Assembly: GCF_000478605.2 (NCBI RefSeq)
Contig: NZ_ASHX02000001.1
Span: 2,953,895 to 3,017,894, forward strand
Source: Streptomyces thermolilacinus SPC6
GTDB lineage: Bacteria; Actinomycetota; Actinomycetes; Streptomycetales; Streptomycetaceae
Direction: 5' to 3'
Length of the DNA: 64,000 nucleotides
Shown: positions 33,682 to 44,403 of the stretch, piece by piece
Layout: each line of letters begins with the position of its first letter
How positions within the stretch are numbered: the first letter of the stretch is position 1
The notes under the pieces: model-generated
The model's database searches: none
Seen by the model: only the letters and a program-made list of their open reading frames with translations
What the model was told of the DNA's origin: nothing
Translations under genes and position numbers: made by a program

Positions 33682-35505
33682 TTACTTGACGACCGTGATC
33701 CGGTCGGCCGCCGGCGGCGTCAGCGGGGCGTCCGCCGAGGAGTGCGCGCCGAGGTAGGCGATGAAGACGTCCAGGTCGGAGGCGCCGACCAGCTTGTTGG
33801 CGCCCTGGCCGAGCGCGGCGAAGCCGTCACCGCCGCCGGAGAGGAACTCGTTCATCGCGACGCGGTAGGTCTTGGCCGGGTCCAGCGGCAGGCCGTTCAG
33901 CTTCACCGAGGAGACGTCGACGCGGGCGGCGCCGGTCTTCGTCATGTCCAGGGTGTAGGTGAAGCCCTTCGAGACCTGGAGGATCTTCGGGGAGGCCTCG
34001 TTGGAGCCGCTGACCTGCTGCTGGAGCGCGGTGATGATCTGCGCGCCGGTCAGGTCGACGGTGGTCATCATGTTGGTGAACGGCTGGACGGTGTACGCCT
34101 CGCCGTACGTGACGATGCCGTCCGTCGCCTCGGTGCCCGAGCGGGCGTGGACCAGGTCGGCGCGGATGCCGCCCGGGTTCATGAAGGCGATCTGCGCGCC
34201 GCCCTTGTCGGCCGGGGCGAGGGCCTCCAGCTGCGCGTCGGCGATCAGGTTGCCGAGCGGCTTCTCGTACGCGCTCGAACCGCGGCCGTCGATGTTCGCG
34301 GCGATGTGGCCCACCGGGCGGCCGGCGATCGGCGCGGCCAGGGCGTTCCACTTGGTGATCAGGTCCGTCATGTCCGCGGCCTTCGGCACGTCACGGGTGA
34401 CGACGTGGTTCGCGGAGGCGACGGCCGTGCGGACGATGTCCTTGGTGGCGCGGTCGTACGTGAGGGTCGTGTCGGTGTACAGCTTGCCGAACGAGGCCGC
34501 CGAGGTGACCGTGCGCGGCTTGCCCGCCGGGTCCGGGATGGTGCAGGCGTACGCCTGGTGGGTGTGGCCGGTGACCAGGGCGTCGACCTGCGGGCTGAGC
34601 TTCTTGGCGATCTCCGCGACCGGGCCGGAGATGCCGTCGCCCGGGCCTGGGCTGTCGCAGTCGTAGTTGTACGCGGAGGAGGCGGGGGCGCCGCCCTCGT
34701 GGATCAGGGCGACGATGGACTTGACGCCCCGGCGCTCCAGGATCTTCGTGTACTTGTTGATCGTCTCGACCTCGTCGCCGAACTTCAGGCCCTTGATGCC
34801 CTCGGCGTTGACGATGCCCGGGGTGCCCTCCAGGGTCACGCCGATGAAGCCGACGCGGACGCCCTTCTTCTCCCAGATGAAGTAGGGGTCGAGGACCGGC
34901 TTGCCGGTCTTCTCGTCCGTGACGTTGGCGGCCAGGTAGGGGAACTGGGCGCCCTCGTACGTGGTGCCCTCGGCGCAGCCGTCGGTGGGGTGGCAGCCGC
35001 CGTTCTGGATGCGGGCCAGCTCGGCCGCGCCCTCGTCGAACTCGTGGTTGCCGACGGAGCTGACGTCGAGCTTCAGCTTGTTGAGCGCCTCGATGGTCGG
35101 CTCGTCGTGGAACAGGCCGGAGATCAGCGGGGAGGCGCCGATCATGTCACCGGCAGCCGCGGTGATCGAGTACGGGTTGTTCTCGCGGGCCTCGCGCAGG
35201 TGCGTGGCGAGGTACTCGACGCCACCGGCCTTGATCTTCTCGGTGGTGCCGTCCTCGTGGCGGTGGGTGACCTCGCCGGAGGAGCCGGCCGGGGGCTCCA
35301 GGTTGCCGTGCAGGTCGTTGAAGGAGAGCAGCTGCACGTCGACGGTGCGGCCAGTCGCCTTCTTGCCGTACGTCCAGTCGCTCGCGCCGCTCTCCTCGGC
35401 CGCACCGGCCGGGAGCGCCGCCACGAGAGCGCCGAGGGTGGCGATTCCGGCCGCGGTGGCGAGTATCCGCCGCCCCGTCCGCTTCTTGTGTCGTGTCACT
35501 GCCAT
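33682..35505 (-). CDS. Secreted 5'-nucleotidase/2',3'-cyclic phosphodiesterase
   Basis: 607 residues. Signal peptide (KKRTGRRILATAAGIATLGA, cut near AGA). Metallophosphatase domain with FNDLHGNLEP, GDMIGASP, GNHEFDEG, GHTHQ (dinuclear metal site), then the 5'-nucleotidase C-terminal domain (NPGGIRADL, GEAYTVQPF, SGGGDGF). Releases phosphate and nucleosides from extracellular nucleotides, fitting the phosphate theme downstream. ATG 35505 (MAVTRHKK) chosen over 35553. Confidence 0.94.
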   Translation of the reverse strand: MAVTRHKKRTGRRILATAAGIATLGALVAALPAGAAEESGASDWTYGKKATGRTVDVQLLSFNDLHGNLEPPAGSSGEVTHRHEDGTTEKIKAGGVEYLATHLREARENNPYSITAAAGDMIGASPLISGLFHDEPTIEALNKLKLDVSSVGNHEFDEGAAELARIQNGGCHPTDGCAEGTTYEGAQFPYLAANVTDEKTGKPVLDPYFIWEKKGVRVGFIGVTLEGTPGIVNAEGIKGLKFGDEVETINKYTKILERRGVKSIVALIHEGGAPASSAYNYDCDSPGPGDGISGPVAEIAKKLSPQVDALVTGHTHQAYACTIPDPAGKPRTVTSAASFGKLYTDTTLTYDRATKDIVRTAVASANHVVTRDVPKAADMTDLITKWNALAAPIAGRPVGHIAANIDGRGSSAYEKPLGNLIADAQLEALAPADKGGAQIAFMNPGGIRADLVHARSGTEATDGIVTYGEAYTVQPFTNMMTTVDLTGAQIITALQQQVSGSNEASPKILQVSKGFTYTLDMTKTGAARVDVSSVKLNGLPLDPAKTYRVAMNEFLSGGGDGFAALGQGANKLVGASDLDVFIAYLGAHSSADAPLTPPAADRITVVK

Positions 35506-35759
35506 CTGTCCGCTTTTCCCCTTTTGACACCACATGACCTTATGTGTCGTCAAGTGACGCCGAGGCCATGGCTCCTGGTCTGCCGAGCGCAGCCTAAGGT
35601 CAACGCGCGTAGCGCAACAGGGGGGATCGGGTTACGACCTGGTTGCCATCACCTGCCGCTTCCGGGCGCGCCGCACCCGCGCCGGACCGCAAGGATCAGG
35701 CCATGCTCCGGCCGGGCCGCGGTTGGCACTCTCCGCGCCTACGACCAGGGGAGGGCGTC

Positions 35760-36140
35760 ATGGGGACGACAGCGTCGAAGGGGTCCGGGCTCGGCGGCGC
35801 CGGCTCGGGCGTGCTCTTCGGGGGCCTGACCGCGGCCGTGTCCCTCACCGCCATCGGGAAGGCGTGGGCCGCCTGCGACATCGGCGTCAACGCGTCGGCC
35901 AACAACCTGACCCTGCTGTTCCTCACCCCGCTCCTGTGGATCGCCGCCGCGGTCCCGTGGACGGCCCTGTACCGCACCCTGGGACGGCGTCACCGCGGGG
36001 CGGCGCCGGCCGCGGGGCTCGCGTTCAGCCTGTGGTTCACGTGGCTCGCCGTGACCCGGCTCGGCATGCCGGACGACCACCCCGCCTCGTTCTGCCCGGA
36101 CAACGTGCCGCCGTGGTGGCCGGGTTTCCTTCCCGCGTGA
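35760..36140 (+). CDS. Small integral membrane protein of unknown function
   Basis: 126 residues with about three membrane helices (GVLFGGLTAAVSLTAIGKAW, LTLLFLTPLLWIAAAVPWTA, AAGLAFSLWFTWLAVTRLGM) and a Pro/Trp-rich end (VPPWWPGFLP). ATG 35760 after GGGGAGGGCG. Two Cys (AACDIG, FCPDN) could face outward. Not recognised. It lies between the nucleotidase (divergent) and mshD. Confidence 0.75.
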   Translation: MGTTASKGSGLGGAGSGVLFGGLTAAVSLTAIGKAWAACDIGVNASANNLTLLFLTPLLWIAAAVPWTALYRTLGRRHRGAAPAAGLAFSLWFTWLAVTRLGMPDDHPASFCPDNVPPWWPGFLPA

Positions 36141-36316
36141 CCGTACGGGCGCGGACCCGGCGCGCGCGCGTGACCGTACGACGGGGCCCCGGCGCGGTCC
36201 CGCGCGCCCGCGTCCGACCGTACGGCGCGAGTGCCGCCCGGCCGGCGGCGACGACCTCGTACCACCACCCCCACGAAGCCGGGCCGTCCCCAAAGACAGG
36301 GCCTACGCTCGTATCC

Positions 36317-37288
36317 ATGACCACTGACGTTCGCGCAACAGCCCCCGAGGCGGGACGCCGCATCGAGATCCTCGACGAGCTCACCCCCGACCAGGCCCAG
36401 GACGTCCTCGACCTGCTCGCCGACGCCGCCCGCACCGACGGCATGCAGGCGGTGTCCGAGCAGGGCAGGCTCCAGCTGAAAGCCTTCATCGCGGCGCGCG
36501 GCGACTCCGGCGAGGGCGGCGGCCGCCGGGAAGGCGTACGGCACCTGCTGCTCCTCGTCTCCGACCGGCTCGTCGGCTATGCCCAGCTCGAGGACACCGA
36601 CCCGGTCGAGGCCCCCGCCGCCGAACTGGTCGTGGACCCCGCGATGCGCGGCCGCGGCCACGGGCGGGCGCTCGGCTCCGCGCTGCTCGCCGAGTCCGGC
36701 AAGCGGCTGCGGGTCTGGGCGCACGGCGGCAAGTCGGCCGCCCGCCACCTGGCGCAGGTGCTGGGCCTCACGCTCTTCCGCGAGCTGCGCCAGCTGCGCC
36801 GCCCGCTGGCCCCGCTCGGCATCCCCGAGCCGGTCCTGCCGCCCGGGATCACGGTCCGTACGTTCGTGCCCGGCCAGGACGACGCCGCGTGGCTCGCGGT
36901 CAACGCCGCCGCGTTCGCCCACCACCCGGAGCAGGGCGCGCTGACCCAGCGGGACCTGGACGACCGGAAGAACGAGCCGTGGTTCGACCCGAAGGGCTTC
37001 TTCCTCGCCGAGCGCGAGTCCGACGGCGCCCTGGTCGGCTTCCACTGGACGAAGACCCACGCCGAGGAGCGGCTCGGCGAGGTGTACGTGCTCGGCATCT
37101 CCCCCGACGCGCAGGGCGGCGGCCTCGGCAAGGCGCTCACCGCGATCGGCCTGCGCCACCTCGCCGCGCAGGGCCTGCCGACGGCGATGCTCTACGTGGA
37201 CGCCGACAACCCGGCGGCGCTGCGCGTGTACGAGGGCATGGGCTTCACCACCCACGAGGTGGACCTGATGTACCGCACGGAGACCTGA
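36317..37288 (+). CDS. mshD: Mycothiol synthase
   Basis: 323 residues with tandem GNAT domains. The first has [20 protein letters not shown] and the second [20 protein letters not shown] as acetyl-CoA loops; [20 protein letters not shown] is the MshD signature. It acetylates Cys-GlcN-Ins with acetyl-CoA, the last step of mycothiol synthesis. ATG 36317 (MTTDVRA). A 12-bp hairpin follows directly. Confidence 0.96.
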   Translation: MTTDVRATAPEAGRRIEILDELTPDQAQDVLDLLADAARTDGMQAVSEQGRLQLKAFIAARGDSGEGGGRREGVRHLLLLVSDRLVGYAQLEDTDPVEAPAAELVVDPAMRGRGHGRALGSALLAESGKRLRVWAHGGKSAARHLAQVLGLTLFRELRQLRRPLAPLGIPEPVLPPGITVRTFVPGQDDAAWLAVNAAAFAHHPEQGALTQRDLDDRKNEPWFDPKGFFLAERESDGALVGFHWTKTHAEERLGEVYVLGISPDAQGGGLGKALTAIGLRHLAAQGLPTAMLYVDADNPAALRVYEGMGFTTHEVDLMYRTET

Positions 37289-37302
37289 CCGGAACAGCCG
37301 GA

Positions 37303-37330
37303 AGGGGCGCCGTCCCGTGACGGCGCCCCT
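37303..37330. terminator. Hairpin terminator after mshD
   Basis: AGGGGCGCCGTC, loop CCGT, GACGGCGCCCCT: a perfect 12-bp stem, serving mshD and possibly the convergent VOC gene. Confidence 0.85.
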
Positions 37331-37358
37331 CGGTCGTCCTCCTGGCCGCGTCGAGCCC

Positions 37359-37748
37359 CTACGGGGCCAGCGGCTCGAGCCTGCGGTGCAGCAGGCAGAA
37401 CTCGTTGCCCTCGGGGTCGGACAGGACGTGCCAGTTCTCGGCGCCGGTCTGGCCGATGTCCACGGGCCTGGCGCCGAGCGCGAGCAGCCGCTCCAGCTCG
37501 GCGTCCTGGTCCCGGTCGGTGGGGTTGACGTCGATGTGCAGGGGGAGCTTCCCGGCCCGCGGGGCGGTGCTGGGGCTGAGGATCAGGGTCGGCTGCGCCC
37601 CGCCGAACCCGGCGTCGGGCGGCCCGATCTCGATGCTGCCGTCGTCCTCCCGGCCCAGCTCGACATAGCCGAGGACCTCGCTCCAGAACACGGCGAGCCG
37701 CTCGGGATCGGCGGCGTCCAGGACCAACTCGCTGATGCGGCATGCCAT
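37359..37748 (-). CDS. VOC-superfamily (glyoxalase-like) protein
   Basis: 129 residues. Two beta-alpha-beta-beta-beta units: [20 protein letters not shown] and the later [20 protein letters not shown], with [16 protein letters not shown] at the end. The His of LHIDV and Glu of GNEFCLL occupy usual metal-ligand positions. Substrate unknown. ATG 37748 (MACRISELV). Confidence 0.9.
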   Translation of the reverse strand: MACRISELVLDAADPERLAVFWSEVLGYVELGREDDGSIEIGPPDAGFGGAQPTLILSPSTAPRAGKLPLHIDVNPTDRDQDAELERLLALGARPVDIGQTGAENWHVLSDPEGNEFCLLHRRLEPLAP

Positions 37749-37769
37749 GCCCGCCAGTGTACGAACCAC

Positions 37770-37985
37770 TCAGCCCGGCCGCCGGTAGACGACCACACCA
37801 CTCTCGGCGTGGACCCGCTGCCAGCCCTTCGCCCGGGCCACGCGTACGACCGCGGTCGCCGCCCGGCGCGGGGGCCGCGCGGGTCCGCGGAGCGCGTTCC
37901 GCGGGGCCGGACGCCGGGGCCCGGCGCCGGAGGGCGGCCACCGTGGGTGAGGGGCGGACACGCCCTGTGCACACTCCGCCCGCAC
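37770..37985 (-). CDS. Possible small protein of unknown function
   Basis: A frame ending TGA at 37770 has coherent sequence only in its last ~30 residues ([20 protein letters not shown], then VYRRPG); the upstream part is Pro/Arg-biased. It may be a short gene starting at an internal GTG, or a remnant. Low confidence; listed since the tail looks like a folded beta-strand segment. Confidence 0.25.
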   Translation of the reverse strand: MRAECAQGVSAPHPRWPPSGAGPRRPAPRNALRGPARPPRRAATAVVRVARAKGWQRVHAESGVVVYRRPG

Positions 37986-38126
37986 CCCGACGCACCCGGG
38001 ACGTCACGTCCTCGTTACCGATCATTCAGACACGCTTGCGAAGCTCGGCCAATGAAGCCCGCCGTGTCCGCCTTCACGGCCCGCTCCGACGCGCCTGACC
38101 TGCCTCTGGCGCGGAAGAATGGTGTC

Positions 38127-40367
38127 ATGAGCCAGCAGCCCGCAGAGGTCCCGGTCCCGCAGGTACAGCCGTCCGCCCCGCACGCGCAGCAGCCGTCCGC
38201 GGGGTCCATAGCCGCGCGGCGGCCCGGCGGCACGCCCGCCTCCGGGCTCGCGCCGGACATCGACGCCGACCTCGACGCGTACGACGTGGACGGCGTGCGC
38301 GCCGAGCTGCCCGAGGGGCGGTTCCTCGACCGCGAGCGCAGCTGGCTCGCCTTCAACGAGCGCGTGCTCGAACTGGCCGAGGACTCCACGACCCCCCTCC
38401 TGGAGCGGGCGAACTTCCTCGCGATCTTCGCCTCGAACCTGGACGAGTTCTTCATGGTCCGGGTCGCCGGCCTGAAGCGCCGCATCGCCACCGGCGTCGC
38501 CACCCGCTCCGCGTCCGGGCTCCAGCCCCGCGAGGTGCTCGACCTGATCTGGACCCGCTCCCGCGAGCTGATGGCCCGTCACGCCGCCTGCTTCCAGCAG
38601 GACGTGGCGCCCGCGCTGGCCGACGAGGGCATCCACCTGATCCGCTGGCCCGACCTGACGGAGAAGGAGCAGGCGCGGCTGTTCACGCTGTTCCGGCAGC
38701 AGATCTTCCCGGTCCTCACCCCGCTCGCCGTGGACCCGGCGCACCCCTTCCCGTACATCTCCGGCCTCTCGCTCAACCTGGCCGTCGTCGTCCGCAACCC
38801 GGTCAGCGGCCACCGCCACTTCGCGCGCGTCAAGGTGCCGCCGCTGCTGCCGCGGTTCCTGGAGGCGTCCCCGCAGCGGTACGTGCCGCTGGAGGACGTC
38901 ATCGCCGCGCACCTGGAGGAGCTGTTCCCCGGCATGGAGGTGCTGGCGCACCACATGTTCCGGGTGACCCGCAACGAGGACCTGGAGGTCGAGGAGGACG
39001 ACGCCGAGAACCTGCTCAAGGCCCTGGAGAAGGAGCTCATGCGGCGCCGGTTCGGCCCGCCGGTGCGGCTGGAGGTGGAGGAGTCCATCGACCCGTACGT
39101 CCTCGACCTGCTCGTACGGGAACTGAAGGTCTCCGACGCCGAGGTGTACCCGCTGCCGGGGCCGCTCGACCTGACCGGCCTGTTCGGGATAGCCGGGCAG
39201 GACCGGCCCGAGCTGAAGTACCCCAAGTACGTGGCCGGGACGCACCGCGACCTGTCCGAGGTCGAGTCGGCGTCCGCGCCCGACATCTTCGCCGCCCTGC
39301 GCGAGCGGGACGTGCTGCTGCACCACCCGTACGACAGCTTCTCCACGTCCGTGCAGGCGTTCCTGGAGCAGGCCGCCGCCGACCCGGACGTCCTCGCCAT
39401 CAAGCAGACGCTGTACCGCACCTCCGGCGACTCCCCGATCGTGGACGCCCTGATCGACGCCGCCGAGTCCGGCAAGCAGGTCCTCGTCCTGGTCGAGATC
39501 AAGGCCCGCTTCGACGAGCAGGCCAACATCAAGTGGGCCCGCAAGCTGGAGGAGGCAGGCTGCCACGTCGTGTACGGCCTGGTCGGCCTCAAGACCCACT
39601 GCAAGCTGTCGCTGGTCGTCCGCCAGGAGGGCGAGCTGCTGCGCCGGTACTCCCACGTCGGCACCGGCAACTACCACCCCAAGACCGCCCGCCTCTACGA
39701 GGACCTCGGCCTGCTCACCGCCGACCCGCAGGTCGGCGCCGACCTGTCGGACCTGTTCAACCGGCTGTCCGGCTACTCCCGCCGCGAGACCTACCGGCGC
39801 CTGCTCGTCGCGCCCAAGTCGCTGCGCGACGGCCTCGTCTCGCGCATCCACAACGAGATCGTCCACCACCGGGCCGGTCGCCCGGCGTACGTCCGCATCA
39901 AGGTCAACTCAATGGTGGACGAGGCGGTCATCGACGCCTGCTACCGCGCCTCCCAGGCCGGAGTCCCCGTCGATGTGTGGGTCCGCGGCATCTGCGCGCT
40001 GCGCCCCGGCGTCACCGGGCTCTCGGAGAACATCCGGGTCCGCTCCATCCTCGGCCGGTTCCTGGAGCACTCCCGCCTCTTCGCCTTCTGCAACGGCGGC
40101 GAGCCCGAAGTGTGGCTCGGCAGCGCCGACATGATGCACCGCAACCTCGACCGCCGCATCGAGGCGCTGGTGCGGGTCGCCGACCCGGCCCACCGCGCGA
40201 CCCTCACCCGCCTGCTGGAGACCGGCATGGCCGACTCGACCGCGTCGTGGCACCTCGGCCCCGACGGCGAGTGGACGCGGCACGCGACCGACGCGGACGG
40301 CCGGCCCCTGCGGCACGTCCAGGAGATGCTCATAGACGCCCGGAGGCGCCGACGTGCACAACCCTGA
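38127..40367 (+). CDS. ppk: RNA degradosome-type polyphosphate kinase
   Basis: 746 residues. Disordered N-terminus (~55), then PPK1 domains: N ([20 protein letters not shown]), head, and two phospholipase-D-like C domains. [20 protein letters not shown] contains the autophosphorylated His region; [20 protein letters not shown] and [12 protein letters not shown] are conserved. Reversibly makes polyphosphate from ATP. ATG 38127 (MSQQPAEV); an in-frame ATG 38052 would add 25 residues. Overlaps the CHAD gene by 14 bases. PhoP control is known in S. coelicolor, but I see only weak PHO-like sequence upstream here. Confidence 0.96.
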   Translation: MSQQPAEVPVPQVQPSAPHAQQPSAGSIAARRPGGTPASGLAPDIDADLDAYDVDGVRAELPEGRFLDRERSWLAFNERVLELAEDSTTPLLERANFLAIFASNLDEFFMVRVAGLKRRIATGVATRSASGLQPREVLDLIWTRSRELMARHAACFQQDVAPALADEGIHLIRWPDLTEKEQARLFTLFRQQIFPVLTPLAVDPAHPFPYISGLSLNLAVVVRNPVSGHRHFARVKVPPLLPRFLEASPQRYVPLEDVIAAHLEELFPGMEVLAHHMFRVTRNEDLEVEEDDAENLLKALEKELMRRRFGPPVRLEVEESIDPYVLDLLVRELKVSDAEVYPLPGPLDLTGLFGIAGQDRPELKYPKYVAGTHRDLSEVESASAPDIFAALRERDVLLHHPYDSFSTSVQAFLEQAAADPDVLAIKQTLYRTSGDSPIVDALIDAAESGKQVLVLVEIKARFDEQANIKWARKLEEAGCHVVYGLVGLKTHCKLSLVVRQEGELLRRYSHVGTGNYHPKTARLYEDLGLLTADPQVGADLSDLFNRLSGYSRRETYRRLLVAPKSLRDGLVSRIHNEIVHHRAGRPAYVRIKVNSMVDEAVIDACYRASQAGVPVDVWVRGICALRPGVTGLSENIRVRSILGRFLEHSRLFAFCNGGEPEVWLGSADMMHRNLDRRIEALVRVADPAHRATLTRLLETGMADSTASWHLGPDGEWTRHATDADGRPLRHVQEMLIDARRRRRAQP

Positions 40368-41316
40368 CCACCACCAGGCGACCGCCGGTGAGGTCCTGGC
40401 GCCGTACCTCCACGCCCGGGCGAACGACTTCCTGCGGGCCCTGCGCACCCACACGGAGAGCAGCGGCACGGACACGGCCGGCGCGGAGGAGGCCACCAGG
40501 TCCCTGCGGGCCGCCGCCCGGCGCATCAGCGGGACGCTGCACACGTTCCGCCCGGTCCTCGACGGGGCGTGGGCGGACGGGCTGCGCTCCGAGCTGGCCT
40601 GGCTGTCCGGCACGCTCGCCCAGGAGCACGCCTGCACCTCCCGGCTCGTCCGGCTCGTGGACGCCCTGTCCCGGCTGACCGGCGGGCCCGTACCGGCCCC
40701 GAGGGGCTCCCGTACGGGTGGCTCCGGCGCGCGGGGCGCGGGCGAGACGATCGCGATGGGCGCCGCCCGCGCGGGAGCCCTGCTGGAGCGGCAGATCACC
40801 CTCGCCCGTACCCGGGCCCACTCGGCGGCCCTGGAGGCGCTGGGCTCGTCCCGGTTCCACGCGGTGGCCGACGCGGTGGCGCTGCTGGCGTCGGAGGTGC
40901 CGTTCGGGCCCGCCGCGAAGTCGCCCGCCGAGGAGATCCTGCCGGTCCCCGCCGAGACGGTGGAGCGGCGCCTCCTGGACGCGGTCGCCGCCCTGCCGAT
41001 GAGCCCCGCCGTGGGCGGCGAGCACCAGGACGGCCCCTGGCACCAGGTGCGGCTGCTGCTGCGGCTGCACCGGTACGCCTTAGAGGTACGGTGCGCCCCG
41101 GTGCCCGAGCTGTACGAGGCGGCGACCGCGCTGGACCGGCACCGGGACGCCGCCGACGCCGCCGCGGCCGCGGCCACCGCCGCCCGTACGCCGCGCATCG
41201 CCCCGGCGACCGCGTACACGCTCGGCGTGCTCCACGCCGACCAGCGGCACGAGGTGGAGGCCGCCCGGATCGCCTTCCACCGCGCCTGGCGCCGCACGGC
41301 GGTGACCACGCCATGA
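40354..41316 (+). CDS. CHAD domain protein
   Basis: 320 residues, helical. [20 protein letters not shown] and FRPVLDG give the conserved basic R..R pattern of CHAD domains, which bind polyphosphate. GTG 40354 lies within the end of ppk. Known CHAD proteins target polyphosphate granules; placement right after ppk fits. An Arg/Gly/Ser-rich loop (about 110-130) interrupts the domain. Confidence 0.9.
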   Translation: MHNPDHHQATAGEVLAPYLHARANDFLRALRTHTESSGTDTAGAEEATRSLRAAARRISGTLHTFRPVLDGAWADGLRSELAWLSGTLAQEHACTSRLVRLVDALSRLTGGPVPAPRGSRTGGSGARGAGETIAMGAARAGALLERQITLARTRAHSAALEALGSSRFHAVADAVALLASEVPFGPAAKSPAEEILPVPAETVERRLLDAVAALPMSPAVGGEHQDGPWHQVRLLLRLHRYALEVRCAPVPELYEAATALDRHRDAADAAAAAATAARTPRIAPATAYTLGVLHADQRHEVEAARIAFHRAWRRTAVTTP

Positions 41317-41888
41317 CGGGCGGCGCGGGCGGCCCCGCGGGCGGCACGAAGGGCTCCGGCGGCGGTACGGGCGGCGGCCCCCGGCCCGGCGGCGGTACGG
41401 GCGCCTCCGGCGGCGGCCCCGGTGTCGTACGGGCGGCCGGCTGCGTCCTGTGGCGCCGCGCGCCCGGCTCGCCCACCCGCACCGACGCCGACGCCACCAC
41501 AGCCGAAGCCGCCGACCCCACCGCAGCCGCAGCCGCAGCCGCCGACCCCGTCGAGCTGTGCCTGATCCACCGCCCCAAGTACGACGACTGGTCCTTCCCC
41601 AAGGGCAAGCTCAAGCCCGGCGAGGACCTGCTCTCGGCGGCCGTGCGCGAGGTACGGGAGGAGACCGGCCACGCCTGCCGCCCCGGCGTCCGCCTGGGCA
41701 CCGTCCGCTACCGGGTGCGCGAGCGCCACAAGGTGGTCACGTACTGGGCCGCCGAGGCGGGCCCCGGCACCTTCGTGCCCGGCAAGGAGGTGGACACCCT
41801 GCGCTGGCTCCCGCCCGGTGAGGCGCGCGACCTGCTGTCCCACCCGCAGGACCGGCGCCTGGTCACCTGGTTCCTCGCGACGCTGTAG
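41313..41888 (+). CDS. NUDIX hydrolase
   Basis: 191 residues. The first ~40 are Gly-rich and disordered. Nudix box: GKLKPGEDLLSAAVREVREE followed by TG. Likely hydrolyses a nucleoside diphosphate derivative (MutT1-like, possibly Ap4A or 8-oxo-dGTP); a histidine-phosphatase domain present in MutT1 is absent. ATG overlaps the CHAD stop (ATGA), forming a ppk-CHAD-nudix operon. Confidence 0.92.
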   Translation: MTGGAGGPAGGTKGSGGGTGGGPRPGGGTGASGGGPGVVRAAGCVLWRRAPGSPTRTDADATTAEAADPTAAAAAAADPVELCLIHRPKYDDWSFPKGKLKPGEDLLSAAVREVREETGHACRPGVRLGTVRYRVRERHKVVTYWAAEAGPGTFVPGKEVDTLRWLPPGEARDLLSHPQDRRLVTWFLATL

Positions 41889-41973
41889 GTGACGGATCCG
41901 ATGCGCGGGGCACCAGGGGTACAGACCCACCGTGGCAAACACCGACAGGGACCCTCACCGGCACTTACGACAT

Positions 41974-42017
41974 GGTTCACCTGGCGTTCACTCTCCCCCG
42001 TCGGCCGCTTCACCTGA
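41974..42017. promoter_or_regulatory. PHO box array (PhoP operator) before pstS
   Basis: Eleven-base direct repeats in register: GGTTCACCTGG (41974), CGTTCACTCTC (41985), a degenerate unit (41996) and GCTTCACCTGA (42007). This is the PhoP direct-repeat operator of Streptomyces, within the 280-base gap before pstS. The rest of the gap has no gene. Confidence 0.85.
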
Positions 42018-42168
42018 TCTGCCTAATTTCGGCCGTACAAGGTGACCGACAGACGCCACCACCACCCACCCCGACACACGCCGTCGTACAACCGGCCATG
42101 GACATGGATCACCACGACCAGCCCCCTACGGCCACCAGCTCGGCGGTTACTGGAAGGAACACCCGAAA

Positions 42169-43299
42169 GTGAAGCTTCATCGCAAGACCGGGCTTCGCGC
42201 CACCGCGCTCGGCGCCCTCGCCGTCTCCGGCGCCCTGGTTCTCACGGCGTGTGGTTCGGACGACAACACGAACCCGAGCGGGGAGAAGAAGCCCACGGCC
42301 GCCTCGGACGTGAAGTGCGACGGCGCGAAGGGCCAGCTTCTCGCGGCGGGCTCGACCGCCCAGAAGAACGCCATGGACCTCTGGGTCAAGAACTTCCAGG
42401 CCGCCTGCTCCGGCGTCGAGGTGAACTACCAGGCCATCGGCTCCGGCGGCGGCATCACCAAGTTCAACCAGGGCCAGGTCGCGTTCGCCGGCTCCGACTC
42501 CGCGCTGAAGGAGGAGGAGGTCGCCGAGTCGCAGAAGATCTGCAAGGGCGGCAAGGGCATCAACCTCCCGATGGTCGGCGGCCCCGTCGCCATCGGCTAC
42601 AAGCTGGACGGCGTGGACAGCCTCGTCCTCGACGCCTCCACCCTCGCCAAGATCTTCGACTCGAAGATCACCAAGTGGAACGACCCCGCCATCGCCAAGC
42701 TGAACCCGGGCGTCAAGCTGCCCGACGTGGCGATCCAGGCCTTCCACCGCTCCGACGAGTCCGGCACCACGCAGAACCTCGGCAAGTACCTGAGCGAGGC
42801 CGCCCCGGCCGACTGGAAGCACGACCCGAAGACCAAATCGTGGCCCGCCCCCGGCGGCCAGGCCGCGAACGGCTCCTCCGGTGTCGCCGCCGCCGTCAAG
42901 GACACCAACGGCGCGATCGGCTACTTCGAGCTCTCCTACGCCAAGGCCAGCAGCATCAGCACGGTCAAGCTGAACACGGGCGCCGCCCAGCCGGTCGAGG
43001 CCACCACGGAGAACGCCTCCAAGGCCATCGCCGCCGCCAAGATCAAGGGCACGGGCAACGACCTGGCCCTGTCCCTCGACTACAAGACCAAGGCCGAGGG
43101 CGCGTACCCGATCATCCTCGTCACCTACGAGATCGCCTGCGACAAGGGCAACAAGGCGGAGACGCTGCCGACCCTGAAGGCGTTCCTCAACTACACGGTC
43201 AGCGACGAGGGCCAGAAGCTGCTCTCCGACGCCGGTTACGCCCCGCTGCCGGCCGAGATCGCGGCCAAGGTCCGCGAGATCGTCCCCACGCTCTCCTGA
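42169..43299 (+). CDS. pstS: Phosphate ABC transporter substrate-binding lipoprotein
   Basis: 376 residues. Lipoprotein signal with lipobox LTAC (Cys28) and Gly/Ser linker. The binding-site motifs AAGSTAQKNAM, IGSGGGITKFNQG and SDESGTTQNLGKYL hold the oxyanion. Captures phosphate outside the membrane for PstCAB. GTG 42169 is preceded by GGAAGG at a wide spacing. PHO boxes lie about 150 bases upstream. Under phosphate limitation PstS is among the most abundant exported proteins of Streptomyces. Confidence 0.96.
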   Translation: MKLHRKTGLRATALGALAVSGALVLTACGSDDNTNPSGEKKPTAASDVKCDGAKGQLLAAGSTAQKNAMDLWVKNFQAACSGVEVNYQAIGSGGGITKFNQGQVAFAGSDSALKEEEVAESQKICKGGKGINLPMVGGPVAIGYKLDGVDSLVLDASTLAKIFDSKITKWNDPAIAKLNPGVKLPDVAIQAFHRSDESGTTQNLGKYLSEAAPADWKHDPKTKSWPAPGGQAANGSSGVAAAVKDTNGAIGYFELSYAKASSISTVKLNTGAAQPVEATTENASKAIAAAKIKGTGNDLALSLDYKTKAEGAYPIILVTYEIACDKGNKAETLPTLKAFLNYTVSDEGQKLLSDAGYAPLPAEIAAKVREIVPTLS

Positions 43300-43404
43300 C
43301 GACCCCGCCGGGACCGGCCCTCTCCCCCTGGGCCGGGCCGGTCCCGGCATCCGGTGCACCGCCGCCAGGAGCCACCACGGCTCCGCAGACCGGAGAACTC
43401 AACG

Positions 43405-44403
43405 ATGGCCACAGCCACCACCCACACGCCACCGCCTCCCGGGCCGCACGACACAACGCCCCCGAAGGCCTCCGCCCCGTCCCAGGCGGGTGACCGGATC
43501 TTCCGCGGACTGTCCCGCGGCTCCGGCATCACCCTGCTGGTGATCATGGCGGCGATCGCCGTCTTCCTCACGTACCGCGCGATCCTCGCCATCGCCGAGA
43601 ACGAGGGCAACTTCCTCACCACCTCCGAGTGGAACCCGGCGGGCGACCCGCCCGTCTTCGGCATCGCCGTCCTGGCCTTCGGCACGATCGTCAGCTCGAT
43701 CATCGCCATGGTCATCGCCGTGCCGGTCGCCATCGGCATCGCGCTGTTCATCTCGCACTACGCGCCGCGCAAGCTCGCCGGGCCCCTCGCCTACGTCGTG
43801 GACCTCCTCGCCGCCGTCCCCAGCATCATCTACGGCCTGTGGGGCGCGATCTTCCTCGTCCCGTACCTGGGCGGCCTCAACAAGTGGCTCGACCAGTACC
43901 TGGGCTGGACGTACATCTTCGACAAGTCCGGCGAGGGCGTCGCGCGGAACATGTTCACCGTCGGCATCCTGCTGGCGATCATGATCCTGCCGATCATCAC
44001 CAACGTCACCCGTGAGGTCTTCCTCCAGGTCCCGCGCATGCACGAGGAGGCCGCCCTGGCCCTCGGCGCGACCCGCTGGGAGACCATCCGCATGTCGGTC
44101 CTGCCGTTCGGCCGCTCCGGCATCATCAGCGCCTCCATGCTGGGCCTCGGCCGCGCGCTCGGCGAGACGATGGCCGTCGCCGTCGTCCTGTCGCCCAGCT
44201 TCATCATCTCCGGGCGCCTCCTCGACCCGGGCGGCGGCACGTTCGCGCAGAACATCGCCGCCAAGTTCAACGAGGCGAACGAGTACGGCCGCGACGCCCT
44301 GATCGCCTCCGGCCTCGTCCTCTTCCTCATCACGCTGCTGGTCAACGGCGCCGCCCGGTGGATCATCGCGCGCCGCAAGGAGTACTCGGGGGCCAACGCA
44401 TGA
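43405..44403 (+). CDS. pstC: Phosphate ABC transporter permease PstC
   Basis: 332 residues with six membrane helices. The EAA loop (EEAALALGATRWETIRMSVL) contacts PstB. N-terminal Pro/Thr-rich cytoplasmic tail of ~30 residues. ATG 43405; overlaps pstA by ATGA. Confidence 0.96.
   Translation: MATATTHTPPPPGPHDTTPPKASAPSQAGDRIFRGLSRGSGITLLVIMAAIAVFLTYRAILAIAENEGNFLTTSEWNPAGDPPVFGIAVLAFGTIVSSIIAMVIAVPVAIGIALFISHYAPRKLAGPLAYVVDLLAAVPSIIYGLWGAIFLVPYLGGLNKWLDQYLGWTYIFDKSGEGVARNMFTVGILLAIMILPIITNVTREVFLQVPRMHEEAALALGATRWETIRMSVLPFGRSGIISASMLGLGRALGETMAVAVVLSPSFIISGRLLDPGGGTFAQNIAAKFNEANEYGRDALIASGLVLFLITLLVNGAARWIIARRKEYSGANA

Noticed and set aside
37986..38126. PHO box before ppk
   Set aside because: GTTACCGATCA and TTCAGACACGC are adjacent 11-mers but match the consensus poorly; not listed as a site.
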